Below, piece after piece: positions 6,513 through 15,189 of a stretch of 43,039 nucleotides of DNA. Location of the stretch: the NCBI GenBank assembly GCA_902791625.1, contig CADAWN010000008.1:1-43039 (forward strand), given 5' to 3'. This DNA is from an uncultured Erysipelotrichaceae bacterium (GTDB lineage Bacteria; Bacillota_I; Bacilli_A; RF39; UBA660). The position numbers and the translations under genes are program-made. The stretch's first letter is position 1, and each line of letters begins with the position of its first letter. The notes under the pieces were generated by a model. That model searched no databases, had not been told where the DNA came from, and saw nothing but the letters and a program-made list of their open reading frames with translations.

Positions 6513-7313
6513 ATGAAAAATGTATTTGAAGAACAACAAAACTTTTTTGATTTTCTATCAAATGAGATTAAAAATAATAAATTATCTCATGCATATTTGA
6601 TTGAAACTAATAATTATGAAAGTACTAATTTATTAATTAAAGAAGTACTTAAATTATTATTATGTAAAGATAAAGTAGATAATTTAGAGTGTAGTTGTAA
6701 TCTATGTAATTTAATAGAAAATGAATTATATCCTGATATTAGATATATTTATCCTGATGGAAATAATATCAAAAAAGAACAATTACTAGAATTAAAAGAA
6801 CAATTTCAAAATAAATCAGCTTATGATAATAAACAAATATATGTAATAACTGATGCAACTAAATTAAATAGTAGTTCTGCAAATACAATGCTAAAATTCC
6901 TTGAAGAACCTGAAGAAAATATAATTGCAATATTAGTTTGTGATAATAGATATAAAGTGATTGATACAATAGTTTCTAGATGTCAAATACTATCACTAAA
7001 AGAAAGTATTGATACTTCATTTAGTGAAGAAATAAAAAATTTGGCAGTTTTATTATGTGATAAAAATAAAGGTTTTAAAAATTATGATGAAATACTTGAA
7101 TTATTACAAGATAAAAAGAATATGACAGATTTATTAAAGCAAATAGAAAAATATATATTCTCCTTACTTGGAAAATCTTCATTTTTATCATATAATGATA
7201 ATCAAATAATTAAAATAATTTCAATATTTGAGAAAACAATTAATAAAAGTGAATATAATACTAATTTTAAATTACTATTAGATGATTTATTGGTACAAAT
7301 AATGGAGGTGTAG
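6513..7313 (+). CDS. holB: DNA polymerase III subunit delta'
   Basis: Clamp-loader subunit that works with DnaX and HolA. At 266 residues it is slightly short. It has the AAA+ fold without a functional Walker A, normal for delta'. Visible elements are the zinc cysteines CSCNLC, the DVRxIxPDG-like segment DIRYIYPDG, SSSANTMLKFLEEPEE, and the SRC motif in TIVSRCQIL. A GGTGAGG site precedes ATG 6513, 7 bases after the recR-bofA stop. It is followed by yaaT with 1 base between, the order seen in Firmicutes. Confidence 0.93.
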   Translation: MKNVFEEQQNFFDFLSNEIKNNKLSHAYLIETNNYESTNLLIKEVLKLLLCKDKVDNLECSCNLCNLIENELYPDIRYIYPDGNNIKKEQLLELKEQFQNKSAYDNKQIYVITDATKLNSSSANTMLKFLEEPEENIIAILVCDNRYKVIDTIVSRCQILSLKESIDTSFSEEIKNLAVLLCDKNKGFKNYDEILELLQDKKNMTDLLKQIEKYIFSLLGKSSFLSYNDNQIIKIISIFEKTINKSEYNTNFKLLLDDLLVQIMEV

Positions 7314-7314
7314 T

Positions 7315-8091
7315 ATGAAAGCAGTAAAAGTAATAACAAATTCTTTTTTAGGTAATTTATTTTTACCTGTTGGTGATATAAAAGTATCCGCAAGCGATTA
7401 TGTAGTTATTGATTCAGAAAAAGGTCTTTTTCTTGGACAAGTAATAGGTACAGAAAGAGAATGTGATCATTCAATTATAGATGAAGGTAAAATACTTAGA
7501 ATAGCTACTAAAGATGATATTAATAACAGTAAGAATAATACAAAAGAAAATGATAAGGTTCTTTCTGATGCTACTAGTATTTCTAAAAAATTAGAACTTG
7601 ATATGACTTTTGTTGATTCTATATATTCTCTTGATAAGAAAAGACTTTATTTATCATTTGTCGCAGATGATAGAATTGATTTTAGAGAGTTAGCTAAAAG
7701 GCTTGCTCAAAAATATCATGCAAGAATTGAGTTTAGACAAATCGGTGTTAGAGATAAAGCTAAAATAGTTGGTGGTATTGGTCCATGTGGATTAATGTTA
7801 TGTTGTAATAAATTCTTAAACGATTTTGAAAGTGTATCAATAAATATGGCAAAGAATCAATTACTTGCTCTTAATCCAACTAAAATTAATGGTGTTTGTG
7901 GTAGACTTATGTGTTGTTTGAACTATGAAAATGATACTTATTCTGAAATTAAGAAGAATATGCCTAAAATAGGAAGTTTAATAGATACTAAAGATGGTAA
8001 AGGAAAAGTAGTTGAATTAAATGTACTTAATAAAACATGTAAGGTTGAATATCCTAATAAAACAACTGCTATTATTGAAGTAGAGGAATAA
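7315..8091 (+). CDS. yaaT: PSP1-domain stage 0 sporulation protein YaaT (RicT)
   Basis: Regulatory protein of the RicA-RicF-RicT type, linked in B. subtilis to sporulation phosphorelay and to RNase Y-dependent mRNA processing. The PSP1 domain fills most of the 258 residues. The conserved cysteine clusters CGLMLCCNKFL and CGRLMCCLNYE are present and are thought to bind an iron-sulfur cluster with the partner proteins. GGAGGTG precedes ATG 7315. The partners (YlbF, YmcA types) are not in the window. Confidence 0.94.
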   Translation: MKAVKVITNSFLGNLFLPVGDIKVSASDYVVIDSEKGLFLGQVIGTERECDHSIIDEGKILRIATKDDINNSKNNTKENDKVLSDATSISKKLELDMTFVDSIYSLDKKRLYLSFVADDRIDFRELAKRLAQKYHARIEFRQIGVRDKAKIVGGIGPCGLMLCCNKFLNDFESVSINMAKNQLLALNPTKINGVCGRLMCCLNYENDTYSEIKKNMPKIGSLIDTKDGKGKVVELNVLNKTCKVEYPNKTTAIIEVEE

Positions 8092-8092
8092 T

Positions 8093-8824
8093 ATGGAAGA
8101 ACTAAATGATGTTCTTGGATACAATTTAAAAATATATCAAAGAAGAGATTGGTTTTGTTTTTCACTTGATAGTGTATTACTTGCTAATTTTGTTCCAATA
8201 AAGCTAAGTACTAAAAAGATATTAGAACTAGGTAGTGGTAATGGAATAATACCTTTGATATTAACACTTCGTACAGATAAAGTTATTGAAGGTGTTGAAA
8301 TACAAAAAGATTTATTTGATCTTGCAGAAAAATCAATTAAGTATAATAAATTAGAAGATAGAATAAAACTACGTAATGTTGATATAAAAGAATTATTAAA
8401 AGAAAAAGATATATATAATACATATGACTTAATTATTTGTAATCCACCATATTTTTCTGATTTAGATAAAAGTACTAAGAATGATGATATACATAAAACT
8501 ATCGCAAGACATGAAATAAAGATAAATTTAGAAGATATATTAAAAGTTTCTAGTAGATTATTAAATAATGGTGGAGTTTTCTCAATGATTAACAGAACTA
8601 GTCGCCTTATAGAAATAATTGATATGTTTAAAAAATATAATATTGAACCTAAGAAAATTAGATTTATACATAAGAATATTAATACAGAGTCTACTATGGT
8701 ATATATTGAAGGAATAAAAAATGGAAATAGTAGTCTTACAATAGATTCACCATTTATTGTTTATAATTTAGATAAAACAGAAACTGATGATTATAAAAAA
8801 ATATGTAAGGAGGTTTTAAAATGA
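8093..8824 (+). CDS. yabB: tRNA1(Val) (adenine37-N6)-methyltransferase-like protein
   Basis: A class I SAM-dependent methyltransferase of 243 residues. The SAM loop is ILELGSGNGIIPL at about residues 42-54, an acidic residue follows strand 2 (GVEIQKD), and the catalytic NPPYF is near residue 118. The NPPY motif and the place between yaaT and rsmI match B. subtilis YabB, a TrmN6 homologue that methylates adenine 37 of a tRNA-Val. The stop overlaps the rsmI start as ATGA (8821-8824), so the two are translationally coupled. The exact tRNA target is inferred. Confidence 0.88.
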   Translation: MEELNDVLGYNLKIYQRRDWFCFSLDSVLLANFVPIKLSTKKILELGSGNGIIPLILTLRTDKVIEGVEIQKDLFDLAEKSIKYNKLEDRIKLRNVDIKELLKEKDIYNTYDLIICNPPYFSDLDKSTKNDDIHKTIARHEIKINLEDILKVSSRLLNNGGVFSMINRTSRLIEIIDMFKKYNIEPKKIRFIHKNINTESTMVYIEGIKNGNSSLTIDSPFIVYNLDKTETDDYKKICKEVLK

Positions 8825-9657
8825 TTCAAAAGAGTTATAATAAAAAAGCTTCACTATATTTAATTCCAACTCCTATAGGTAATATGGAAGATATTACTTT
8901 AAGAAGTTTAAATACTTTAAAAGAAGTAGAATTTATTTTATGTGAAGATACTAGAGTAACTTCAAAGTTATTAAATTATTTTGATATAAAGAAACCTCTA
9001 GTAAGATGTGATGAATATTCACAAGATAAAGTAAAAGAAAAAGTTTTAAATACTTTAAGAAATAATAAAAATATAGGTTTAGTTAGTGATGCAGGAAGTC
9101 CAATTATAAGTGATCCTGGATATATTGTTAGTAAATATGTTATAGAAGAAGGATTTAATGTTATAGCTTTACCTGGTGCAACAGCTTTTGTACCGGCATT
9201 ATCTGTTTCTAATATTAATCCTGCTCCATTTATTTTCTATGGATTTTTAAATGCTAAAAGCTCAAAAGAAATAAAAGAGTTGAAATCATTAAAAGCTAAA
9301 AAAGAAACTCTTATATTTTATGAGTCACCAAAAAGACTTGTTGAAACACTTAATAATATGTTAGAAGTATTTGGTGATAGAAAGATTGCAGTATGTCGTG
9401 AAATAAGTAAAATACATGAAGAAGTAGTTAGAGGTAGTATTTCAGAGTGTTTAAAAGAATTAACTACTATAAAAGGGGAAATAGTAATAGTAGTTGAAGG
9501 AAATAGTGATACAATTGATTATAGTGATTTAGATATAATAGAACATGTAAATCTTTATATAGCAGAAGGAAAAAGTAATATGGATGCTATAAAACAAGTT
9601 GCTAAGGAAAGAAATATACCAAAATCAGTTGTATATAAAGAGTATAATAAAAAGTAG
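8821..9657 (+). CDS. rsmI: 16S rRNA (cytidine1402-2'-O)-methyltransferase RsmI
   Basis: Tetrapyrrole-methylase-fold enzyme that 2'-O-methylates C1402 in the decoding centre of 16S rRNA. The N-terminal signature LIPTPIGNMEDITLRSL is followed by CEDTR, VSDAGSPIISDPG and the LPGATAFVPALS loop, all diagnostic of RsmI. Its 278 residues are normal. AAGGAGG lies 8 bases before ATG 8821, inside the yabB gene. Confidence 0.96.
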   Translation: MIQKSYNKKASLYLIPTPIGNMEDITLRSLNTLKEVEFILCEDTRVTSKLLNYFDIKKPLVRCDEYSQDKVKEKVLNTLRNNKNIGLVSDAGSPIISDPGYIVSKYVIEEGFNVIALPGATAFVPALSVSNINPAPFIFYGFLNAKSSKEIKELKSLKAKKETLIFYESPKRLVETLNNMLEVFGDRKIAVCREISKIHEEVVRGSISECLKELTTIKGEIVIVVEGNSDTIDYSDLDIIEHVNLYIAEGKSNMDAIKQVAKERNIPKSVVYKEYNKK

Positions 9658-9665
9658 GTGAAGAT

Positions 9666-10217
9666 ATGAAATTAGTAGTGGGACTAGGAAATCCAGGAGA
9701 TGAATATAAAAACACAAGACATAATGCAGGTTTTATGATGCTTGATAATTATTTAGGTAATGTATCTTGGAAAGATAAATTTAAAGGACTTTATTATGAA
9801 ACTAATATTAAAGGAGAAAAAGTTATCTTTTTAAAACCTTGTATGTATATGAATTTATCTGGAGAAGTAGTAAGAAAATATATTGATTTCTTTAAAATAA
9901 ATATAGAAGATATATTAGTAATAAGTGATGATTTAGATTTACCAATAGGAGTTTATAGATTAAAACAAACAGGTAGTAGTGGTGGACATAATGGTCTAAA
10001 AAATATAGAAGCTTGTATTGGTACTAAAGATTATAAACGTTTAAAAATAGGTATTTCTAAAGATAATAATATTGATACTAAAGATTATGTTTTAGGAAAA
10101 CTAGATAAAGATGGTAAAGAAAAATTAGAAGAAGTTAGTAAAGTAGTAAATAATGTTTTAGATGACTATTTTCAATTAGACTTTAATTCATTAATGAATA
10201 AATATAACCATAAATAA
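9666..10217 (+). CDS. pth: Peptidyl-tRNA hydrolase
   Basis: Releases tRNA from peptidyl-tRNAs that fall off the ribosome. The active site is shown by VGLGNPGDEYKNTRHNAGF, with the catalytic His at about residue 20, by KPCMYMNLSGE and by DDLDLPIG. The GSSGGHNGLKNI loop is also present. Length is 183 residues. The gene lies directly upstream of mfd, as in B. subtilis where it is called spoVC because a conditional mutant affects sporulation. Confidence 0.97.
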   Translation: MKLVVGLGNPGDEYKNTRHNAGFMMLDNYLGNVSWKDKFKGLYYETNIKGEKVIFLKPCMYMNLSGEVVRKYIDFFKINIEDILVISDDLDLPIGVYRLKQTGSSGGHNGLKNIEACIGTKDYKRLKIGISKDNNIDTKDYVLGKLDKDGKEKLEEVSKVVNNVLDDYFQLDFNSLMNKYNHK

Positions 10218-10241
10218 AAAAAGAATAGGTAGGTGAAGAGT

Positions 10242-13200
10242 ATGAGAGTATTAAATGATTATTTTAATATAGATAAATTTGATAATATAAGTTTATGTGG
10301 TATGAATTCAGAATCATTTGATATCTTTTTAAATAATTTATCTACTAAATCTAAAAAGAATATACTAGTTGTTACTAGTTCTTTATATGAAGCTAATAAA
10401 ATATATGCTGGTTTATCAAATTATACTGATAAAGTAGCTCTTTTTCCTATGGATGATTTTTTAACTAGTGAAGCTCTTGCTGTTAGTCCTGATTTACTTA
10501 CTAATAGACTTGAAACATTAAAAGATATTAGTTTAGATAAAGTAAATATTGTAATAACTAACTTAATGGGTTATTTAAGATATTTACCTACTAAAGAAAC
10601 TTATAAAGATAGTATTTTAAATATTAAACAAGGTGATGTAATAGATCCAAGAAAACTATATGAAAAATTAGTATCTATTGGTTATAAGAGTGAAGCTATA
10701 GTTACAAAAACTGGAGAAGTTGGATTACGTGGATTTGTAATAGATTTCTTTCCTTTAGGACAAGATAATCCTTGTCGTATAGAGTTTTTTGGAGATGAAA
10801 TAGAATCAATTAGATTATTTGATGCATTTACTCAGAAATCTATACAAAATATTGATAGTATTACAGTATACCCTTATTCAGAGTTCTTACTTGAAAAAGG
10901 AGAAATAGAAAGTTTAGAAAATAAACAAAAATATTTACCAAAATTTAATAAAAAAGTAAGTAATATATATGAATATTTAGATAATGGTATAACTCTATTT
11001 GTAAATTATAATCAAATAGAAGTAAGTTTTAAGGGAATATTAGAAGAACAACTTAATTATAGAACTACAAAAGATACAGATTTTGATAGTGATTATATGT
11101 TTGATTTATATGAGTTAAAAACAAGTAATACTATTTACTATAATAGCCTAGATAATATTTCAACTAAGAATATGAATAAAGTAGATTTCAAAGTAAAAAC
11201 AATAGATTATTTAGGTGAGAATAGTGATATTATCAATAAATATGTATCTAAGCAATTAGAAAGTGGTAAGACAGTAGTATTTTCTATGAAGAAAAAACTA
11301 CTAAGAAATATTGGTAAAATACTTAAAGTTAATTTTCATGAGACTACATTTGATGATATAAAAGAAAATAAAGTAAACTTTGTTGAATTTGATATGAGTG
11401 AAGGATTTATCTTTAATGATGTAGTATTTATATCTAAAAATGAAGTTATTTCTAATAAAAATGAAAGTAAGAAGTATAAAACTAATTTTAAATATGCTTC
11501 TAAAATAAAAGATATTAATAAATTAGTACCTGGAGACTTTGTTGTTCATAGTGTTCATGGTATTGGTGTTTATAATGGCATTAAAAAGATTAATTTTGAT
11601 AACTTAGAAAAAGACTATATAGAAGTTTTATACAAAGATAAAGATAAAATATATATACCAGTAGAAAAGATAGATAATTTAAGTAAATTTGTTGGTAAAG
11701 AGGGTATTGTTCCTAAAATTAATAAATTAGGAGGTACTGAATGGCAGAAGACTAAATATAGAGTTAATAAAAGAGTATGTGATCTTGCAGATGAGTTAAT
11801 TAAGTTATATGCAGAAAGAGAAAATAGACGTGGTTTTGCATTCTCTAAAGATACAGATTTACAAAAAGAATTTGAAAATGATTTTCCATATAATTTAACA
11901 GTAGATCAAATAACAGTTATTAATCAAATAAAAAGTGATATGGAATCTATTCAACCAATGGATAGATTATTATGTGGTGATGTTGGTTTTGGTAAGACAG
12001 AAGTAGCTTTTGTCGCAGCTTTTAAAGCTATAATGGATTCAAAACAAGTATTATTACTTTGTCCTACTACAATTCTTTCTAATCAACATTTTACTAGTGC
12101 AATAGAACGTTTTAAGAACTTTCCAGTATCCATTGCTTTATTAAATAGATTTACTTCTCCTAAAGAAGAAAGAAGAATAATAGAAGGACTTAAGAATGGT
12201 ACTATTGATATGGTAATAGGTACACATAGATTATTAAGTGATGATATTAAACCATATGATTTAGGACTTTTAATAATAGATGAAGAACAAAGATTTGGTG
12301 TTAAACATAAAGAAAAGATTAAACAGTATAAAACAAATATAGATGTTTTAACTCTAACTGCAACACCAATTCCTAGAACCTTACAAATGTCTATGACTGG
12401 AATTAGGAGTCTATCATTAATTGAAACTCCACCAGTAGATAGATATCCAGTACAAACTTATGTTATTGAAGAAAATGATCAAATCATTAAAGATGCTGTT
12501 TATAAAGAGTTATCTAGGGAAGGACAAGTATTTATTTTATATAATAGAGTTGAAGATATAGAGTTAAAAATGTTAAAACTTAGTAGATTAATTCCTGATG
12601 CTAAAATAAATTATGCACATGGTCAAATGAGTAAGACTGAACTTGAAGATAGAATGATTGGTTTTATTAATAAAGAATTTGATGTACTTTTATGTACAAC
12701 TATTATTGAAACAGGAATAGATATTCCTAATGTTAATACTTTAATAATACTTGATGCAGATAGATTTGGTTTAAGTCAGTTGTATCAGATTAGAGGACGT
12801 GTAGGAAGAAGTAATAAATTTGCTTATGCATATTTAATGTATCAACCTATGAAAAGATTAACTGAGCAAGCAGTAAAAAGGCTTAATGTTATAAAAGAGT
12901 TTACTGAGTTAGGTAGTGGTTTTTCTATAGCTACTCGTGATTTATCAATAAGAGGTGCTGGAGATATATTAGGTAGCGAACAAGCTGGATTTATAGATTC
13001 TGTTGGAATAGATTTATATATGAAGATGCTTAATAATGAAGTATTAAGACGTAGAGGAGAGTATGTAGAAGAGATATCTAATGATGATATAAAACCATAT
13101 ATTAGTGTTTCTACTCATATAAAAGATTCATATGTTTCTAATGAAGATCTAAAAATTGAGATTCATAGAAAGATTAATACTATATCATCTAGAGAAACTT

Positions 13201-13541
13201 ATGATGCGGTTAAGAATGAATTAGAAGATAGATTTGGTAAGTTAGATGAAGATATGCTTATATATATGCATGAAGAATGGTTTGAAAAACTAGCTCATGA
13301 ATTACAGGTAATAAATGTAAGACAAACAAGAAATTATATTGAGATGATTTTTGATAAAACAATTATTAATTATATAAGTTTAGATGATCTATTCGTTAAA
13401 TCTTTTAATATTTCTCCTATGTTTAGATTTAACAAAAGAGGAGAAAATCTGGTTATAATACTTGATACAATTAAGTTAGAAAAACATCCAGTATATTATC
13501 TAGTAGAATTGCTTTTATTAATTACTGAAAATAAATCTTGA
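10242..13541 (+). CDS. mfd: Transcription-repair coupling factor Mfd
   Basis: DNA translocase that removes stalled RNA polymerase and recruits UvrA. ATG 10242 is preferred over the upstream GTG 10233, which lies in the ribosome site AGGTAGGTGAAG. In order: a UvrB-like N-terminal module, the polymerase-interacting domain (PGDFVVHSVHGIGVYNG), then a RecG-like motor with Walker A GDVGFGKTE, the DEEQ box in IIDEEQRFGVKHK, TLTATPIPRTLQ and RGRVGRS, and a C-terminal TRCF domain. Length is about 1,099 residues, within the family range. The TGA stop is shared with the -35 box of the next promoter. Confidence 0.97.
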   Translation: MRVLNDYFNIDKFDNISLCGMNSESFDIFLNNLSTKSKKNILVVTSSLYEANKIYAGLSNYTDKVALFPMDDFLTSEALAVSPDLLTNRLETLKDISLDKVNIVITNLMGYLRYLPTKETYKDSILNIKQGDVIDPRKLYEKLVSIGYKSEAIVTKTGEVGLRGFVIDFFPLGQDNPCRIEFFGDEIESIRLFDAFTQKSIQNIDSITVYPYSEFLLEKGEIESLENKQKYLPKFNKKVSNIYEYLDNGITLFVNYNQIEVSFKGILEEQLNYRTTKDTDFDSDYMFDLYELKTSNTIYYNSLDNISTKNMNKVDFKVKTIDYLGENSDIINKYVSKQLESGKTVVFSMKKKLLRNIGKILKVNFHETTFDDIKENKVNFVEFDMSEGFIFNDVVFISKNEVISNKNESKKYKTNFKYASKIKDINKLVPGDFVVHSVHGIGVYNGIKKINFDNLEKDYIEVLYKDKDKIYIPVEKIDNLSKFVGKEGIVPKINKLGGTEWQKTKYRVNKRVCDLADELIKLYAERENRRGFAFSKDTDLQKEFENDFPYNLTVDQITVINQIKSDMESIQPMDRLLCGDVGFGKTEVAFVAAFKAIMDSKQVLLLCPTTILSNQHFTSAIERFKNFPVSIALLNRFTSPKEERRIIEGLKNGTIDMVIGTHRLLSDDIKPYDLGLLIIDEEQRFGVKHKEKIKQYKTNIDVLTLTATPIPRTLQMSMTGIRSLSLIETPPVDRYPVQTYVIEENDQIIKDAVYKELSREGQVFILYNRVEDIELKMLKLSRLIPDAKINYAHGQMSKTELEDRMIGFINKEFDVLLCTTIIETGIDIPNVNTLIILDADRFGLSQLYQIRGRVGRSNKFAYAYLMYQPMKRLTEQAVKRLNVIKEFTELGSGFSIATRDLSIRGAGDILGSEQAGFIDSVGIDLYMKMLNNEVLRRRGEYVEEISNDDIKPYISVSTHIKDSYVSNEDLKIEIHRKINTISSRETYDAVKNELEDRFGKLDEDMLIYMHEEWFEKLAHELQVINVRQTRNYIEMIFDKTIINYISLDDLFVKSFNISPMFRFNKRGENLVIILDTIKLEKHPVYYLVELLLLITENKS

Positions 13542-13567
13542 CTTTGAGATTAAATATAAGTTATTCT
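13538..13567 (+). promoter_or_regulatory. Candidate promoter of the unknown gene after mfd
   Basis: TTGACT at 13538-13543, which contains the mfd TGA stop, an 18-bp spacer and TATTCT at 13562-13567. Confidence 0.45.
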
Positions 13568-13592
13568 TGATATGTTGGATAGGAGGTACATG

Positions 13593-14240
13593 ATGATGGA
13601 TTTAGAAGAATTACAAAAACAACATTATAATAATTATGTAGAAGCGGTAAAAGAAACTGTAAAATCTAATACAAAATCATTACTTGAAAATGATATCAAT
13701 CCACTATTTAAAACTCCACCACTTGATTCGATGGATCAAATAAAAAATAAGTTCTTGTTAACTGCAAAAAAAGAAAGATTAATTATTGAAACTACAGAAT
13801 TAACTAAAATATTAGATAATTATAGAAAAAATATAGAGAAAAATTTAGAAAAGATTGTTGATGTTAGAAACAATAGTATTATAGATAGTTTTAAGTCCTA
13901 TATTAAGGATGAAAAAAATATTAAGTTAACAAAAACAGATATTAATAATATAGATAAAAAAATAAAAAAAATTATTAAAGAAGAACTTGATTGTTGTGTT
14001 AATAATTATATTTTAAAAAATATAAGTAAAGTTTTTAAAGAAGATAAAAATAGTTCATTTTATAAATCAGAAAAAGAAATAGAAAAATATTTTAATATTA
14101 AGGGTATTTATCAAAAACAAATACTTGAAAGTATTGATTTTAAATTATTAGTAAAAAGTACAATTTTAATAAATGGAATTAAAGAACAAACGGAAAGATA
14201 TAATTTCACTTTAAATAATTCTAGAATTTTAAATAATTAA
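13593..14240 (+). CDS. Hypothetical Lys/Glu-rich helical protein
   Basis: I do not recognise this protein. It has about 215 residues, is very rich in Lys, Asn, Ile and Glu, and looks largely alpha-helical with coiled-coil potential from about residue 60 to 130. There is no signal peptide or membrane segment. Three ATG codons lie at 13590, 13593 and 13596 after AGGAGG (13581-13586); 13593 gives a 6-base gap and was chosen. It has its own candidate promoter and a terminator at its stop. It sits between mfd and spoVT, which are adjacent in B. subtilis. A sporulation role is possible from position only. Confidence 0.75.
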   Translation: MMDLEELQKQHYNNYVEAVKETVKSNTKSLLENDINPLFKTPPLDSMDQIKNKFLLTAKKERLIIETTELTKILDNYRKNIEKNLEKIVDVRNNSIIDSFKSYIKDEKNIKLTKTDINNIDKKIKKIIKEELDCCVNNYILKNISKVFKEDKNSSFYKSEKEIEKYFNIKGIYQKQILESIDFKLLVKSTILINGIKEQTERYNFTLNNSRILNN

Positions 14241-14261
14241 AGCATTATGTGCTTTTTTTTT
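14239..14261 (+). terminator. Intrinsic terminator
   Basis: AAAGCA (14239-14244) pairs with TGCTTT (14250-14255) around a 5-base loop, followed by a T run. Confidence 0.75.
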
Positions 14262-14390
14262 GTACATAAGTTAACTAAATGGAAATAATTACCAAGGAAA
14301 TTATTGGAAATAAACATTATAATATAAATATAGGTTGTAGGTATAAAGTTATACTTTTTTGCTAAAAATATATTTAAAGGAGAGACAAGT

Positions 14391-14918
14391 ATGAAAACAA
14401 CAGGTGTAGTAAGAAGAATAGATGATTTAGGAAGAATAGTTATTCCAAAAGAAATAAGAAGAAGTTTAAAAATCAGAGATGGTGAAGCTATGGAAATATT
14501 TGTAGATAATGAATATATAGCTCTAAAAAAATATTCTTGTCTTGATGAATTAGTAAATATTTCAAACGAATTAGTAGAATCTATAAGCAATGAATTTAAG
14601 AAAAATGTATTTATTACTGATATGAATAAAATAATTGCTTGGAGTGGTAATGATAGAAAATCATATTACAATAAGAATATATCAAGCTATATTTATAATA
14701 AAATAGTTGAGAGAATGAAAATAGATATTAATAATGAAAAAATAGAGTTAATAGATGGTAAAGAAATAATTTGTAATTGTGTAATATTTCCAATTATTGC
14801 GAACGGAGATGTAAAAGGAGCTATATCAATTATGTCAGAAAAAGAGATAATTACAGCAAATGAAGAACAAATTATTAAAGTTGTTGCACAATTTTTAGGA
14901 AAACAGGTTGAAGAATAA
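14391..14918 (+). CDS. spoVT: SpoVT/AbrB-type sporulation transcription regulator
   Basis: In B. subtilis SpoVT regulates forespore genes late in development. Residues 1-50 are an AbrB-type swapped-hairpin DNA-binding domain with TGVVRRIDDLGRIVIPKEIRR. Residues about 55-175 form the GAF-like sensor domain that distinguishes SpoVT from the short AbrB. Its 175 residues match SpoVT length. AAAGGAGAG precedes ATG 14391. Upstream, an imperfect inverted repeat (AATAATT and AATTATT arms, about 14284-14304) could be an operator. A CATTATA near 14316 resembles a sigma-G -10, but no matching -35 is clear. It follows mfd with one gene between, as expected from synteny. Confidence 0.92.
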   Translation: MKTTGVVRRIDDLGRIVIPKEIRRSLKIRDGEAMEIFVDNEYIALKKYSCLDELVNISNELVESISNEFKKNVFITDMNKIIAWSGNDRKSYYNKNISSYIYNKIVERMKIDINNEKIELIDGKEIICNCVIFPIIANGDVKGAISIMSEKEIITANEEQIIKVVAQFLGKQVEE

Positions 14919-14936
14919 TAAAAAGTGTGTTATTAT
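14908..14936 (+). promoter_or_regulatory. Promoter of the metG T-box leader
   Basis: TTGAAG (14908-14913), a 17-bp spacer and TATTAT (14931-14936). The -35 box lies in the last codons of spoVT. Confidence 0.7.
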
Positions 14937-14942
14937 TGTATC

Positions 14943-15176
14943 TAAGTTTAAGAGCTGAGAAAAAGAGTCCTTAATTAAAAATGATTTAGAGAGTTTCTGG
15001 TTGGTGAAAAGAAATGAGTTAGAATTAAGGATATGGCTTTGGAGCTAATATGTTGATATGTAAGCATATTCGAGTAATAGGCGTTAACTATTTAAGTGTA
15101 TAATAAGTAAAACTATTATAAATTAAGGTGGTACCGCGGAATTTCCGTCCTTATGTTTATAATAGTTTTTTTGTTA
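14943..15176 (+). promoter_or_regulatory. T-box riboswitch (methionyl-tRNA) with terminator
   Basis: The T-box sequence AAGGTGGTACCGCGG is at 15125-15139. Stem I is recognisable: TCCTTAATT (from about 14978) pairs with AATTAAGGA, and the following internal loop holds AUG at 15033-15035 as the likely specifier codon. A distal GGTTGGTGAAAAG segment is also present. The terminator pairs AACTATTATAAA (about 15111-15122) with TTTATAATAGTT and ends in a T run before metG. Uncharged tRNA-Met should stabilise the antiterminator and allow metG transcription. The family is certain; the specifier is inferred from position and from the downstream gene. Confidence 0.93.
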
Positions 15177-15189
15177 GGAGGAGATAATT

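Noticed and set aside
13539..13541. TGA read as Trp (Mycoplasma code)
   Set aside because: mfd, yabG, yabP, yabQ and other genes end at TGA at their expected family lengths, and Trp is encoded by TGG throughout.
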